The notes under the pieces: generated by a model
Seen by the model: the letters and a program-made list of their open reading frames with translations, nothing else
Database searches by the model: none
Told to the model about the DNA's origin: nothing
In this document: one piece after another, positions 8,405 through 16,658 of the stretch
Position numbering within the stretch: the stretch's first letter is position 1
Layout of the letters: each line of letters opens with the position of its first letter
Source: Rhizobium sp. RM
Lineage (GTDB): Bacteria > Pseudomonadota > Alphaproteobacteria > Rhizobiales > Rhizobiaceae
DNA: 63,125 bases
Assembly: GCF_013390595.1 (NCBI RefSeq)
Contig: NZ_JACAWV010000019.1
Coordinates: 1 to 63,125, forward strand
Reading direction: 5' to 3'
Made by a program: the position numbers and the translations under genes

Positions 8405-9724
8405 TTAACGGACTGATTTAAAGGCTGCCCTGAGTTCTTCCGCAAAGATCTGCGGTTGTTCCCAGGCAGCGAAATGTCCGCCTTTGGCTACCTGGTTATA
8501 GTAGGTCAGATTTGGATAGGCCTGCCGGCTCCAGCTTTCCGGTGCCTGGTAGATTTCCTTCGGGAAGACGGTGATCCCAACGGGTATCTTGATGTCCTGC
8601 GTTTTCTGCGTCTCTGAACTGAAATTGTTGTTGTTATTTTCCCAGTAAAAGCGCGATGACGAAGCCCCAGTGTTGGTCAGCCAATACAAGGTGATGTCAT
8701 TGAGCATCTCGTCGCGCGATAGGACCTTTTCCGGTACGCCGTCACTGTCGCTCCACTGCGCGAATTTCTCGTACATGAAGGAAGCAAGCCCCGCAGGCGA
8801 GTCCGAGAGCGAGTAGCCGATTGTCTGCGGTCGCGTGACCATCATGGCACCATATGCTGCATTCCGGCCGAAGAACGTACTCAACGATTGAAACGCATCA
8901 CGTTCCGGCGACGTCAATTCGGTAGGAGCGGGATCGCCGCTATTGATTGCCTTCATGAGGTTTCCTGGCACGGTCGCCGGCATGTTGAGGTGAATAGCCA
9001 GAAGGCCCTCCGGAGCCTGTCGCGCCAAGGCATCCGATATAACCGAGCCGTGGTCTCCGCCCTGAGAAACATAGTGCTTGTATCCAAGCCGCTTCATCAA
9101 CGTATCCCAGGCACGGGCCGTCCGATCTGGACCCCAGCCCAACTCCGTTGGTTTGCCGGAGAAGCCATAACCGGGGATCGATGGAATGACCACGTCAAAG
9201 GCATCTTCCGCCCGGCCACCATAGGCGGTTGGATCGGTCAGAGGTCCGATTGCCTTCAGGAACTCGAAAGGGGAACCGGGCCAGCCGTGCGTCAAGATGA
9301 CCGGCAGGGCATTCGGGTGACGAGAGCGGACATGGATGAACTGAATATCGACGCCGTCGATGTTCGTTATGAATTCAGGCAATGCATTGAGCTGTGCCTC
9401 GCCCTTGCGCCAGTCATAGTCTGTTCCCCAGTAACGAACGAGGGCCTGCACGTTGGCAAGCTGAATGCCTTGCGAAATGTCACCAACCGTTTCTTTGTCC
9501 GGCCAACGGGTGTCGGCGATGCGTCTGCGCAGGTCATCAAGCTGGGACTGAGGAACATGGACCTGGAATGGACGGATGCTTTCGTCGGCTGTGGACACTT
9601 GGGGGTCTGCGGCGGCTGCATTCGAGATGTGGGCTGCTGACACGAGCATGGCTGCCGCAAGCGCTGCGAGGATGCGGCGAGCCTCGACGTGTCTTTCGGC
9701 GACATTATTCTTGATCACGGGCAT
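8405..9724 (-). CDS. Exported epoxide hydrolase (EHN-domain family)
   Basis: The 439-aa product has a signal peptide (hydrophobic core about residues 18-34, cleavage near the AAAAD at 40), then the N-terminal epoxide hydrolase domain IRPFQVHVPQSQLDDLRRRI with TRWP. The alpha/beta core follows, with oxyanion motif HGWPGS (146-151), nucleophile in QGGDHGS (Asp224) and a late GGHFAAWEQP (His417). It would open epoxides to diols through an ester intermediate. Family members are mostly cytoplasmic or microsomal, so periplasmic export is notable. AAGGA stands seven bases before the ATG. The 198 bases upstream hold only its promoter region. Natural substrate unknown. Confidence 0.88.
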   Translation of the reverse strand: MPVIKNNVAERHVEARRILAALAAAMLVSAAHISNAAAADPQVSTADESIRPFQVHVPQSQLDDLRRRIADTRWPDKETVGDISQGIQLANVQALVRYWGTDYDWRKGEAQLNALPEFITNIDGVDIQFIHVRSRHPNALPVILTHGWPGSPFEFLKAIGPLTDPTAYGGRAEDAFDVVIPSIPGYGFSGKPTELGWGPDRTARAWDTLMKRLGYKHYVSQGGDHGSVISDALARQAPEGLLAIHLNMPATVPGNLMKAINSGDPAPTELTSPERDAFQSLSTFFGRNAAYGAMMVTRPQTIGYSLSDSPAGLASFMYEKFAQWSDSDGVPEKVLSRDEMLNDITLYWLTNTGASSSRFYWENNNNNFSSETQKTQDIKIPVGITVFPKEIYQAPESWSRQAYPNLTYYNQVAKGGHFAAWEQPQIFAEELRAAFKSVR

Positions 9725-9922
9725 AGGTGTTTCCTTCGTCGTTGTTCATGACGAAATCAGGCTATGCAGCCGACGTATCCCGAATGTTTTCAGATTTGCG
9801 GGAACTGTATCAAAGCGTAGCAATCCCGATTGTCCGCTTTTAACTCTCTGCTGTTCAGTAACATTAGGTGCGGCAAACCAAACTGATTTAAGGCGGGACG
9901 ATACACACCGGCCGACAACATA

Positions 9923-10912
9923 TCAGCGGTCGACGAGCGCCTGTATTGCTGCAAGGGACAGTGTTCCGTCAAAGCCGCCATTTTGCTCCAGCTTGCCCGT
10001 TAGCAACTGAACCGCCGCATTATAGGGTGTCGGGACACCGTGTAGGCGGCCGAGGAGGACGATCTCGCCGTTGAGATAATCGACCTCGCTCGAAGCTCCA
10101 CGTTTGAAGCTTTGCCATGTCGATTGCTGACCGGACTGGATGCCGCTGTTTTCCGCTGTTTTCCAGTTTGATACATCGATGGTTCTCTCAATCGGTGATG
10201 CGGGCGAATAGCCCGCAGCCTGCAAAACATCCCGAGCCTCCTGCCCGAGCGCTGCACCGATTGAACCGGCCTGGTCATCCGTGCCATCGAAGAGTTCGAG
10301 GGCGTTCCTGACGTTGTGCAGCAGCTTCGCCGATTTCCAGCGGCGAATGTCTGCGCTGGTTTCGGCAAGATAGCCTGCCCGGATCAGGTCGGTGACAATC
10401 AGTTCGCTCGTTGCATCATTCCGTGAAGGAAAGCGCCCAACTGTAACGATACCAAGTTGCGGGTCACCGCCCACTGCTACCTTGCCGGTTTCCGTAAACC
10501 GGGCAGGCGTCATAATGCTGGCGCCGTAGACATGGGAAAATGTCCTGAGAGCCGCAGCCTCCGTTGCGAGACCATTCTGGAACGTGACGATCGGCAGGCT
10601 GGCGGCCACACCGTCGTTTTGATCTTGTAGCGGACGCCAGGACCAGAAGGATAATGCCGTGGCTGCATCCTGCGATTTGACTGTCAGCAACAGGATGTCG
10701 TCGGAGTTGAGTTCCGGAGGATTGCTGAGATCAAAAGCGTTCAAGTTGATCTGTCGTGTTCCGGATGGGCGCTGGAAACTCAATCCGTTTTGTTGGATAT
10801 GCTTGATCTGAGCGCCGCGACCGACGAGTGCATAGCTGATACCCGTCAGTTCGAATTGTCCGGCAAGGCTGGCCCCGATCGCACCTGCGCCGATAATTAC
10901 GTAACGTGTCAT
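9923..10912 (-). CDS. Ketopantoate reductase-like NAD(P)-dependent oxidoreductase
   Basis: The product is 329 aa from the ATG chosen because the Rossmann motif VIIGAGAIGAS follows it at once. An in-frame GTG at 10966 overlaps the upstream stop as GTGA but has no visible ribosome-binding site. ApbA/PanE-type features include LLTVKSQD, an internal TFQNGL and a C-terminal helical domain. Such enzymes reduce 2-keto acids; the divergent-locus position suggests a keto acid from imino-acid catabolism rather than pantothenate synthesis. It is the third gene of a likely gntR-proC-like operon. Confidence 0.75.
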   Translation of the reverse strand: MTRYVIIGAGAIGASLAGQFELTGISYALVGRGAQIKHIQQNGLSFQRPSGTRQINLNAFDLSNPPELNSDDILLLTVKSQDAATALSFWSWRPLQDQNDGVAASLPIVTFQNGLATEAAALRTFSHVYGASIMTPARFTETGKVAVGGDPQLGIVTVGRFPSRNDATSELIVTDLIRAGYLAETSADIRRWKSAKLLHNVRNALELFDGTDDQAGSIGAALGQEARDVLQAAGYSPASPIERTIDVSNWKTAENSGIQSGQQSTWQSFKRGASSEVDYLNGEIVLLGRLHGVPTPYNAAVQLLTGKLEQNGGFDGTLSLAAIQALVDR

Positions 10913-10962
10913 GTTTGCCGATACTCCCGAAGCAAGCGGACTTCTCGCAATAAAATTGGCTG

Positions 10963-11739
10963 TCACCCGGTGATACGCGCAAAAACGCGATCCAGAGCCT
11001 GTTTCAGAGCCGTTGTGCCGCCATCTTTGTCGAAATCCACCTGTACCTGTTCGTTCAGGCCACCCTTCGTCGCAAATTCACGGCTGAGTTCGCCAAAGGA
11101 GCTGGTACGCGACTTTTTGGCTCTCTCAGCGAGACCATGAAAGAGCGGCGCCAGATAAGCCTGTCCTTTCGCCCGGTCGAGACCATTGTCTTCAAGCCAA
11201 TCTGTTGCCGCGTCCAGAATGTGGAAATAGGTCGACATCAGTGCGCTGGCTGCAGCCAGCAGGTCGTATTCTTTTTTGCTTTCGCACTGAACGGCACTGC
11301 CAAGTGCATCGAAAAGTGCCGCTGTCTCAACGTCCGGCGGAAAAATTGCGGTTACACCAATGCGGTCTTCAACGAAGGGCAGCGGGATCGCCTGAACCAG
11401 ATGTACGTCAGCACCGATCCACTCCAAAAGGGTCTGCCGTTCGGTTGCAGCGATGACACTGACGACCGACTGACCGTCCCGAAATGAAAGTGGCTCAATA
11501 ACCTCTTTGGCGATCTGCGGGCGGACGGCAAGAACGACGACGTCGCTCTGGTCAACGACCGCCTGATTGTCCCTGGCGACCGATGCGGTCTCGAAGTCAG
11601 CAGCAAGGCGTGAAGATATATCGGCGCTGCGTGGAGAAAGGTGTACCTTGCCAGCATAGGCAGGCGTCGCCAGCAGTCCTCGGACCATAGCCTCGGTGAT
11701 GGCACCAGTGCCGACAAAGCCAATCGATTCAATGGTCAT
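10963..11739 (-). CDS. Pyrroline-5-carboxylate reductase-like protein
   Basis: The 258-aa product has an N-terminal Rossmann motif (IGFVGTGAITEAMVRGLL) and the ProC-type arrangement AVRPQIAKEV at the end of the nucleotide domain. A helical C-terminal domain carries AAASALMSTYFHIL. ProC reduces pyrroline-5-carboxylate to proline. The C-terminal proline-binding loop here is not a close match to housekeeping ProC, so a related cyclic imine is possible. The start lies five bases past the GntR stop and GGAG is eight bases upstream, so the two are one transcript. Confidence 0.75.
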   Translation of the reverse strand: MTIESIGFVGTGAITEAMVRGLLATPAYAGKVHLSPRSADISSRLAADFETASVARDNQAVVDQSDVVVLAVRPQIAKEVIEPLSFRDGQSVVSVIAATERQTLLEWIGADVHLVQAIPLPFVEDRIGVTAIFPPDVETAALFDALGSAVQCESKKEYDLLAAASALMSTYFHILDAATDWLEDNGLDRAKGQAYLAPLFHGLAERAKKSRTSSFGELSREFATKGGLNEQVQVDFDKDGGTTALKQALDRVFARITG

Positions 11740-11744
11740 GGTTT

Positions 11745-12464
11745 TTACTCCGCAGCGCGCAACGGGCCCAATGTAACGTCCGTCGCATAGTTTTCGCGCA
11801 TGAAATTGATGAAGTTGTCCTGGAACTGCCGGGTGTGGGCGTGCGCCAGTTCGTCGGCGAGGTCGACATTCTTATCGCGGATGGCGTTGAGCATCAGGCT
11901 ATGCTCGTCGGTCAGGAGATAGCCCTCATGCGTGCGTTCGAGATATTCGAAGTGCAGATGGAGCATGCGTTGCCCCTGCGAAAGCAGCTTCTCGTAGAAG
12001 GAGGCCAGGTACTGGTTTTTGCCGGCATGGGCAATCGCCATATGGAATTCCTTGTTGGCCTCGGACATTGCAAGGTGATTGCCCGTCTTTACCGCTGAGG
12101 CGAAAGCCTTGTCGCACTTGGCGATGATCTTCAGGTCGGCTTCGGTGCGCAGCGCAGCGGCAAGCCTGGTGTTCATGCGCTGGGCGATGTCGAGCGCTTC
12201 GACATATTTTGGAAACGTCGCGACCTCGATCGGGGCAACAATGGTGCTGCGGTTTGAAAGTGTCACAACTAGTTCGTCGGACCCCAACCGGATCAGCGCT
12301 TCGCGCACCGGCGCGCGCGACATGTTGAAACGCTCCGCCAAAGTCGTCTCATCAAGAAGCTGTCTGGGTGGCAACGCCAGCGACAGAATCTCGTTGCGCA
12401 GCGTTTCATAGACACTTCTCGAGCCTGTTCCCCGCACCCGCTTCACTTCAACTTCTTCAGACAC
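11745..12464 (-). CDS. GntR-family (FadR/FCD-type) transcriptional regulator
   Basis: The 239-aa product has an N-terminal winged helix (about residues 15-80, with TTLAERFNMSRAPVREALIRL) and an all-helical FCD ligand domain carrying the metal-binding histidines of FHMAIAHAG and, later, EHSLMLNAI. FCD regulators sense carboxylates or amino acids. It begins at a GTG with AAGGGA five bases before. It is divergent from the ABC importer genes and has clear inverted repeats in the shared promoter region, so I infer that it represses both directions. It probably equates to the hydroxyproline regulator HypR of rhizobia, though this is not proven. Confidence 0.88.
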   Translation of the reverse strand: MSEEVEVKRVRGTGSRSVYETLRNEILSLALPPRQLLDETTLAERFNMSRAPVREALIRLGSDELVVTLSNRSTIVAPIEVATFPKYVEALDIAQRMNTRLAAALRTEADLKIIAKCDKAFASAVKTGNHLAMSEANKEFHMAIAHAGKNQYLASFYEKLLSQGQRMLHLHFEYLERTHEGYLLTDEHSLMLNAIRDKNVDLADELAHAHTRQFQDNFINFMRENYATDVTLGPLRAAE

Positions 12465-12542
12465 TTAAGTCCCTTTCACTTTCAGAGCCCGCATTGGGCC
12501 AGAAATCCATCGTCACAGCAATGTAAAATTTCCGCTTGACTT

Positions 12543-12578
12543 TGTCGACACCATGTTGACTGATAATGCTCAGTCGAC
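12543..12578. promoter_or_regulatory. Candidate GntR operators in the divergent promoter
   Basis: The region between the regulator and the importer contains the palindrome TGTCGACA (12543-12550). It also contains an inverted repeat GTTGACTGA / TCAGTCGAC (12555-12563 and 12570-12578, six-base spacer, one mismatch). A TTGACT at 12536 could be part of a promoter. FCD-type GntR proteins bind such near-palindromes, so these are the best operator candidates. Confidence 0.55.
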
Positions 12579-12664
12579 ACGAAGCCGACAGAGATAAGCA
12601 ATAGAAACGGCTCTAGCCGACGAGTGGAACAAACGCGCTTCGCGCACAGCAAAGAGGAATGCCG

Positions 12665-13498
12665 ATGCTTTCGAAGATGATAACGTCCGCACTGCGGGCG
12701 CTGCCTGCGCTCGCCCTTCTGGGAGGTCTCGCTGTCACATCCGCCCACGCCCAGACCGCAGAAGGCTACTGGCAGGGTGTGCAGAAGGCGGGAGTGCTGA
12801 AATGCGGTGCCGCCGTCGCACCACCCTACATCATGCGCGATCCCGCCACCGGTGATTACTCCGGTTTCTATGCTGATCTGTGCCGTGAATTCGCTGACGT
12901 TCTGAAGGTGAAGCCGGAGTTTGTCGACACCACCTGGGACAACATCGTGGCTGGCCTTCAGGCTGGAAAATGGGACGTGTCGCTGGCGCTGAACAGGACG
13001 CCTGCGCGTGCCATGGCCGTCCAGTTTTCCATCCCGGCGATGGAGTATCAGATCTCTCTCGCCTACAACAAAAACAACCCGAAAATCCCTCAAGGCGCCT
13101 CGTCCGTTGCTGACGTCGACAAGGCAGGTGTCACCATCGCGGTGATGTCCGGTACCGCACAGGACAAGGCAATCTCCGCTGCCGTGAAGAACGCCACCAT
13201 CATGCGGTTGCCCGGCAATGACGAGACGCGCCTGGCCTTGACCTCTAAACGCGCCGATATTCTCGTCGATGCTTCGGACACCAATCTGTTGCTGACCCAG
13301 GCAAATCCCGATTGGGCAATGGCGCTCAACCCCAAGCCGGCGCTTGCCAAACAGGGTGTGTCCTTCGGCCTACCGCATGGAATGACGGCCTCTGACGTCG
13401 AGGTCGTGAACATCTTCCTCGAAGAACGGGTTGCAACCGGTCACGTCGACGAACTGATCAAGAAGGCAATTGATCAGGTTCTCAAGGGCTCGAACTGA
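12665..13498 (+). CDS. Polar amino-acid ABC transporter, substrate-binding protein
   Basis: The product is 277 aa with a signal peptide ending near SAHA-QT (about residue 30). The SBP_bac_3 fold follows, with GVLKCGAAVAPPYIMRD, YSGFYADLCREFADVLKV and the hinge region WDVSLALNRTPARA. It captures an amino or imino acid in the periplasm. The ATG at 12665 is six bases past GAGGA; an ATG at 12659 directly touches that motif and is less likely. First gene of the GntR-controlled operon. A proline-like ligand is inferred from the enzymes downstream. Confidence 0.88.
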   Translation: MLSKMITSALRALPALALLGGLAVTSAHAQTAEGYWQGVQKAGVLKCGAAVAPPYIMRDPATGDYSGFYADLCREFADVLKVKPEFVDTTWDNIVAGLQAGKWDVSLALNRTPARAMAVQFSIPAMEYQISLAYNKNNPKIPQGASSVADVDKAGVTIAVMSGTAQDKAISAAVKNATIMRLPGNDETRLALTSKRADILVDASDTNLLLTQANPDWAMALNPKPALAKQGVSFGLPHGMTASDVEVVNIFLEERVATGHVDELIKKAIDQVLKGSN

Positions 13499-13505
13499 CT
13501 TCGCC

Positions 13506-13532
13506 GGCTGCCGGCGGTCTCCGTCGGCAGCC
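13506..13532 (+). promoter_or_regulatory. Intra-operon hairpin after the binding-protein gene
   Basis: A 12-bp stem with one G-T wobble and a three-base loop (GGCTGCCGGCGG / CCGTCGGCAGCC) lies seven bases past the stop codon. No T tract follows. Such hairpins usually protect the binding-protein mRNA 3' end and lower expression of the distal transporter genes. Confidence 0.6.
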
Positions 13533-13565
13533 TCTTCTCGACGCTACGATAAACCGAGATCGGCC

Positions 13566-14348
13566 ATGACCATGTCATTCAGTCTTCCCCTCGTGAAAAT
13601 GCAGTCGTTGCACAAGAGCTATGGCAATGGTGCAGTTCAGGTGCTCAAGGGCATCGATATTGAAATGAAGCCTGGCGACCGGGTCGTCGTCATCGGACCA
13701 AGTGGCGGCGGCAAGAGCACTCTGCTTCGCGTCATGATGGGGCTGGAGCAGATCGACAGCGGCGCCGTCAGTTTTGATGGAAAACCCTATATTTTCTCGG
13801 AGGGGGCGGGCAAAAAAACCGTCATCGACACCGATGTTCGCCGTTCGATCGGCATGGTGTTTCAGCACTACACTTTGTTTCCGCACCTCAACGTCATCCA
13901 GAACCTCGTACTCGCACCCTGCAAGGTGCGCGGTGAGGCAAGAGCGAAAGCGGAAGCCCGGGCGCAGGCCCTGCTAGAACGGTTCGGACTTGGCGCCAAG
14001 GCAAAGGCCTATCCGGCGCAACTGTCAGGTGGACAGAAGCAGCGTGTTGCCATTGCCCGTGCGTTGATGCTGGACCCGAAGCTGATGCTTTTCGATGAGG
14101 TGACCTCGGCGCTTGATCCGGAACTTGTCAGCGAGGTGGAGCAGGTGATCATGCAACTGGCGGCGCAGAACATGCCGATGATGATCGTCACGCACGACAT
14201 GTGGTTTGCCAAGAACATCGCCTCGCGGGTGATCTTCTGTGCGGGTGGCGTGGTGGTGGAGGACGGGCCGCCGGAACAGGTGCTCGGTTCGCCGAAGGAA
14301 GAGCGCACCAAGGAGTTCATCGACCGCGTTTTCCATATCAAGCAATAG
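13566..14348 (+). CDS. Polar amino-acid ABC transporter, ATP-binding protein
   Basis: The 260-aa ATPase has Walker A GPSGGGKST (about residues 44-52), Q loop MVFQHYTLFPHL, signature LSGGQKQR, Walker B LMLFDEVTSALD and the switch His in VTHDM. The Walker B region reads DEVTSALD instead of the usual DEPTSALD. It powers the adjacent permease pair. The ATG at 13566 is preferred to a longer reading from 13470 that would run back into the upstream gene; another ATG at 13572 is possible. Confidence 0.9.
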   Translation: MTMSFSLPLVKMQSLHKSYGNGAVQVLKGIDIEMKPGDRVVVIGPSGGGKSTLLRVMMGLEQIDSGAVSFDGKPYIFSEGAGKKTVIDTDVRRSIGMVFQHYTLFPHLNVIQNLVLAPCKVRGEARAKAEARAQALLERFGLGAKAKAYPAQLSGGQKQRVAIARALMLDPKLMLFDEVTSALDPELVSEVEQVIMQLAAQNMPMMIVTHDMWFAKNIASRVIFCAGGVVVEDGPPEQVLGSPKEERTKEFIDRVFHIKQ

Positions 14349-14357
14349 GAGGGGGCC

Positions 14358-15020
14358 GTGAACTACACGTTCGACTTCAATGCCGTTTCCTTCGCGCCGC
14401 TCCTTCGAGGGCTATGGGTTTCGCTTGAGCTGACTGTCGCCGCAAACATCATGGGTATCGTCGCCGGTTTCGGTCTGGCGCTGCTGCTGATGAGCCCCTA
14501 CCGGTTGGTCAGAGTGCCGTTCATGCTGTTTGTCGAATTCTTTCGCTGCACACCGGCAATCGTCCAGATTGTCTGGATCTTTTATTGCGTGCCAATGTTG
14601 TTCGACGTGTTTCTCGATCCGATCACGATGGGCATCATGGCGCTGGGGCTGAACCTGACCGCGTTCAATGCCGAGGCCTATCGCGCCTCGATCCAGGCGG
14701 TGCCGAAGGAGCAGATCGACGCGGGAATTGCGCTCGGCCTCAATCCCTGGCAGCGCATTCTATACATCGTGTTTCCGACTGCCTTTCGCGCTTCCGTGCC
14801 AGTGCTGCTGACAAACGGCATCGTCATCTTCCAACAGAGCGCTCTGGTCGCGATCGTCGCGATTGCCGACCTCATGTACGAGGGCAAGTCGCTGGCGACC
14901 GAAACCTATCGCCCGATTGAAACCTTCACGGTCGTTGCCCTGATCTATTTCGCTGTCTCGTTTCCCGTCACCCAGATCGTTGGGTTTCTGGAGCGTCGAC
15001 GCCAGTTGCTGGCAAGCTAG
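14358..15020 (+). CDS. Polar amino-acid ABC transporter, permease
   Basis: The 220-aa product has about five membrane helices and the HisM/GlnP-type signature, including VEFFRCTPAIVQIVW and the EAA loop AYRASIQAVPKEQIDAGIALG. It forms one half of the inner-membrane channel. It begins at GTG after a strong AGGAGGGGG. It lies between the ATPase and the second permease, with small gaps on both sides. Confidence 0.9.
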   Translation: MNYTFDFNAVSFAPLLRGLWVSLELTVAANIMGIVAGFGLALLLMSPYRLVRVPFMLFVEFFRCTPAIVQIVWIFYCVPMLFDVFLDPITMGIMALGLNLTAFNAEAYRASIQAVPKEQIDAGIALGLNPWQRILYIVFPTAFRASVPVLLTNGIVIFQQSALVAIVAIADLMYEGKSLATETYRPIETFTVVALIYFAVSFPVTQIVGFLERRRQLLAS

Positions 15021-15029
15021 GAGGATGTG

Positions 15030-15695
15030 ATGTCACTCGATTTCTCGGTCCTGGCGCGTTTCGAAAACGCATTGCTGCTTGGGCTTTTTACCACGCTGAA
15101 GCTAACGGTAGTCTGCATTTTGCTTGGATGCTCACTGGGCTTTATCGTCGGCCTTGCCAGAACATCGCGAAGCACCGTCCTTCGCTTTGTTTCCGGGCTC
15201 TACGTGGAGTTCTTTCGCGGTACGCCGGTACTGATCCAGCTTTTCTGGATCTTCTTCTGCCTGCCGCTGATCCTCGGCGTCGAACTGTCGAACTTCATGT
15301 CCGGTGTCATTGCCCTGACGCTCTATATGGGAGCGATCACCAGCGAGACATTCCGCGCCAGCCTCAGGTCTGTCGGACCGGAACAGCGGGATGCCTGCGT
15401 CGCGCTTGGTCTTCCCCCACGTATCCAGGTCACCAGTGTCGTGCTGCCGCAGGCGGTTCTTCGGGCAATCCCGACGCTCCTCTCCAACTGCGTCAGCCTG
15501 TTCAAGGAGAGTGCGCTGGTGTCAGCCGTTGGCATGGCTGACCTGATGTTTGTCGGCCAGAACATCTCCAACAACACGGCGCGACCCGTCGAGGTTCTGA
15601 CAGTGGTCGCGCTGATCTATTTCGTCATCGCTTTTCCAATCACCCGCGCCGTCACGCTTGTTGAAGGGCGAATCCTCAAGAAACTTGCCCTTTAG
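15030..15695 (+). CDS. Polar amino-acid ABC transporter, permease
   Basis: The 221-aa second channel subunit shows VEFFRGTPVLIQLFW and the EAA loop TFRASLRSVGPEQRDACVALG. AGGAGG is five bases before the ATG at 15030; an overlapping GTG at 15027 is less well spaced. With the preceding permease it should form the heterodimeric channel of the importer. Confidence 0.9.
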   Translation: MSLDFSVLARFENALLLGLFTTLKLTVVCILLGCSLGFIVGLARTSRSTVLRFVSGLYVEFFRGTPVLIQLFWIFFCLPLILGVELSNFMSGVIALTLYMGAITSETFRASLRSVGPEQRDACVALGLPPRIQVTSVVLPQAVLRAIPTLLSNCVSLFKESALVSAVGMADLMFVGQNISNNTARPVEVLTVVALIYFVIAFPITRAVTLVEGRILKKLAL

Positions 15696-15721
15696 CGCAT
15701 CTGCCACAGGAGAATGCATCT

Positions 15722-16600
15722 ATGAAATTGTCTGGCGTAATGCCCGCTCTCATCACCCCGTTCGATGCCAATGGAAAGGTCGATTTCAAGGCCTATGAAA
15801 AGCACCTGACGGCACTGCGTGCCGCCGGCGTCACGGGTTGGGTGCCGATGGGCTCGACCGGAGAATATTCCGCCATGTCGAATGACGAACGGCTGGAGGT
15901 TTTGAAGTTCGTGAAGGATTTCGCCATTGAAGGCGAGGCCCTGATCGCCGGTACCAACGCCCCGGCAACCCGGGAGGTCATCGAAAATACTTTGAAGGCC
16001 AAGGAGATCGGCTACGACACGGTTCTGCTTGCGACCCCGTTCTACACACGCCCGACGCAGGACGAATTGCTGGCGCATTTCCAGAGGGTGCTCGATGAAA
16101 CGGATATCAACCTCGTGCTCTACAGCTATCCCTACAAGGACGGTGTCGAGATTGGTTTCGACATTCTCGATGCGCTGGCTGATGACCCACGCGTCATCGG
16201 CATCAAGGAAAGCTCGGGCTCGCTTCAGCGCGCCGTCGATATTCATTCCCGTTACGACGGCCGTATCGGACTGGTCTCGGGCTCTGACGATATTGCTCTC
16301 GATTTCATGTTCTGGGGGGCGGATTCCTGGATTTGCGGCCCTGCCAACTGCATGGCAAAGGCCTGCGTCGACCTTGATCGGACATTCCGCTCCGGTGATC
16401 TCAAGGCGGCCCGCGACAAGATGATCGTGCTCTACAAGGCCATGAACATTCTCGAGAGCGGAAAGTTCGTTCAAAAGGTCAAATATGGTTGCGAGTTGCA
16501 GGGTCTGTCCGTCGGCAACTGCCGTGCACCGCTCGGCGAGCTGACCGCCGAAGAGAAGGCTGAATTCAAGGCCGCCATGCAGCCCATCCTGAACTGGTGA
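15722..16600 (+). CDS. DapA-family lyase, possibly pyrroline-4-hydroxy-2-carboxylate deaminase
   Basis: The 292-aa TIM-barrel enzyme has the Schiff-base lysine in GIKESSG (Lys162), a tyrosine in LYSYP (134/136) and the GSTGEY loop at 45-49. The family includes dihydrodipicolinate synthase and the rhizobial hydroxyproline enzyme HypD, which deaminates pyrroline-4-hydroxy-2-carboxylate to alpha-ketoglutarate semialdehyde. The GntR regulator, flavoenzyme and racemase-family neighbours make the HypD role the best guess. GGAGA stands eight bases before the ATG. The lyase family is certain; the substrate is inferred. Confidence 0.8.
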   Translation: MKLSGVMPALITPFDANGKVDFKAYEKHLTALRAAGVTGWVPMGSTGEYSAMSNDERLEVLKFVKDFAIEGEALIAGTNAPATREVIENTLKAKEIGYDTVLLATPFYTRPTQDELLAHFQRVLDETDINLVLYSYPYKDGVEIGFDILDALADDPRVIGIKESSGSLQRAVDIHSRYDGRIGLVSGSDDIALDFMFWGADSWICGPANCMAKACVDLDRTFRSGDLKAARDKMIVLYKAMNILESGKFVQKVKYGCELQGLSVGNCRAPLGELTAEEKAEFKAAMQPILNW

Positions 16601-16608
16601 AAAAAGAC

Positions 16609-16632
16609 CGGTGGGCGTCCTGGCGCCCACCG
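16609..16632. repeat. Inverted repeat between the lyase and flavoenzyme genes
   Basis: A perfect 9-bp stem (CGGTGGGCG / CGCCCACCG, six-base loop) starts nine bases after the lyase stop. On the minus strand it is followed within three bases by a run of Ts, so it has terminator shape for antisense transcription. On the plus strand it lacks a T tract and would act only as an mRNA hairpin. Confidence 0.5.
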
Positions 16633-16658
16633 CCATGACATCAATGGAGAATGCGAGC

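Noticed and set aside
10913..10966. GTG start of the ketopantoate reductase-like gene overlapping the upstream stop
   Set aside because: No ribosome-binding site, and the Rossmann motif begins right after the ATG at 10912, so the 18 extra residues are unlikely.
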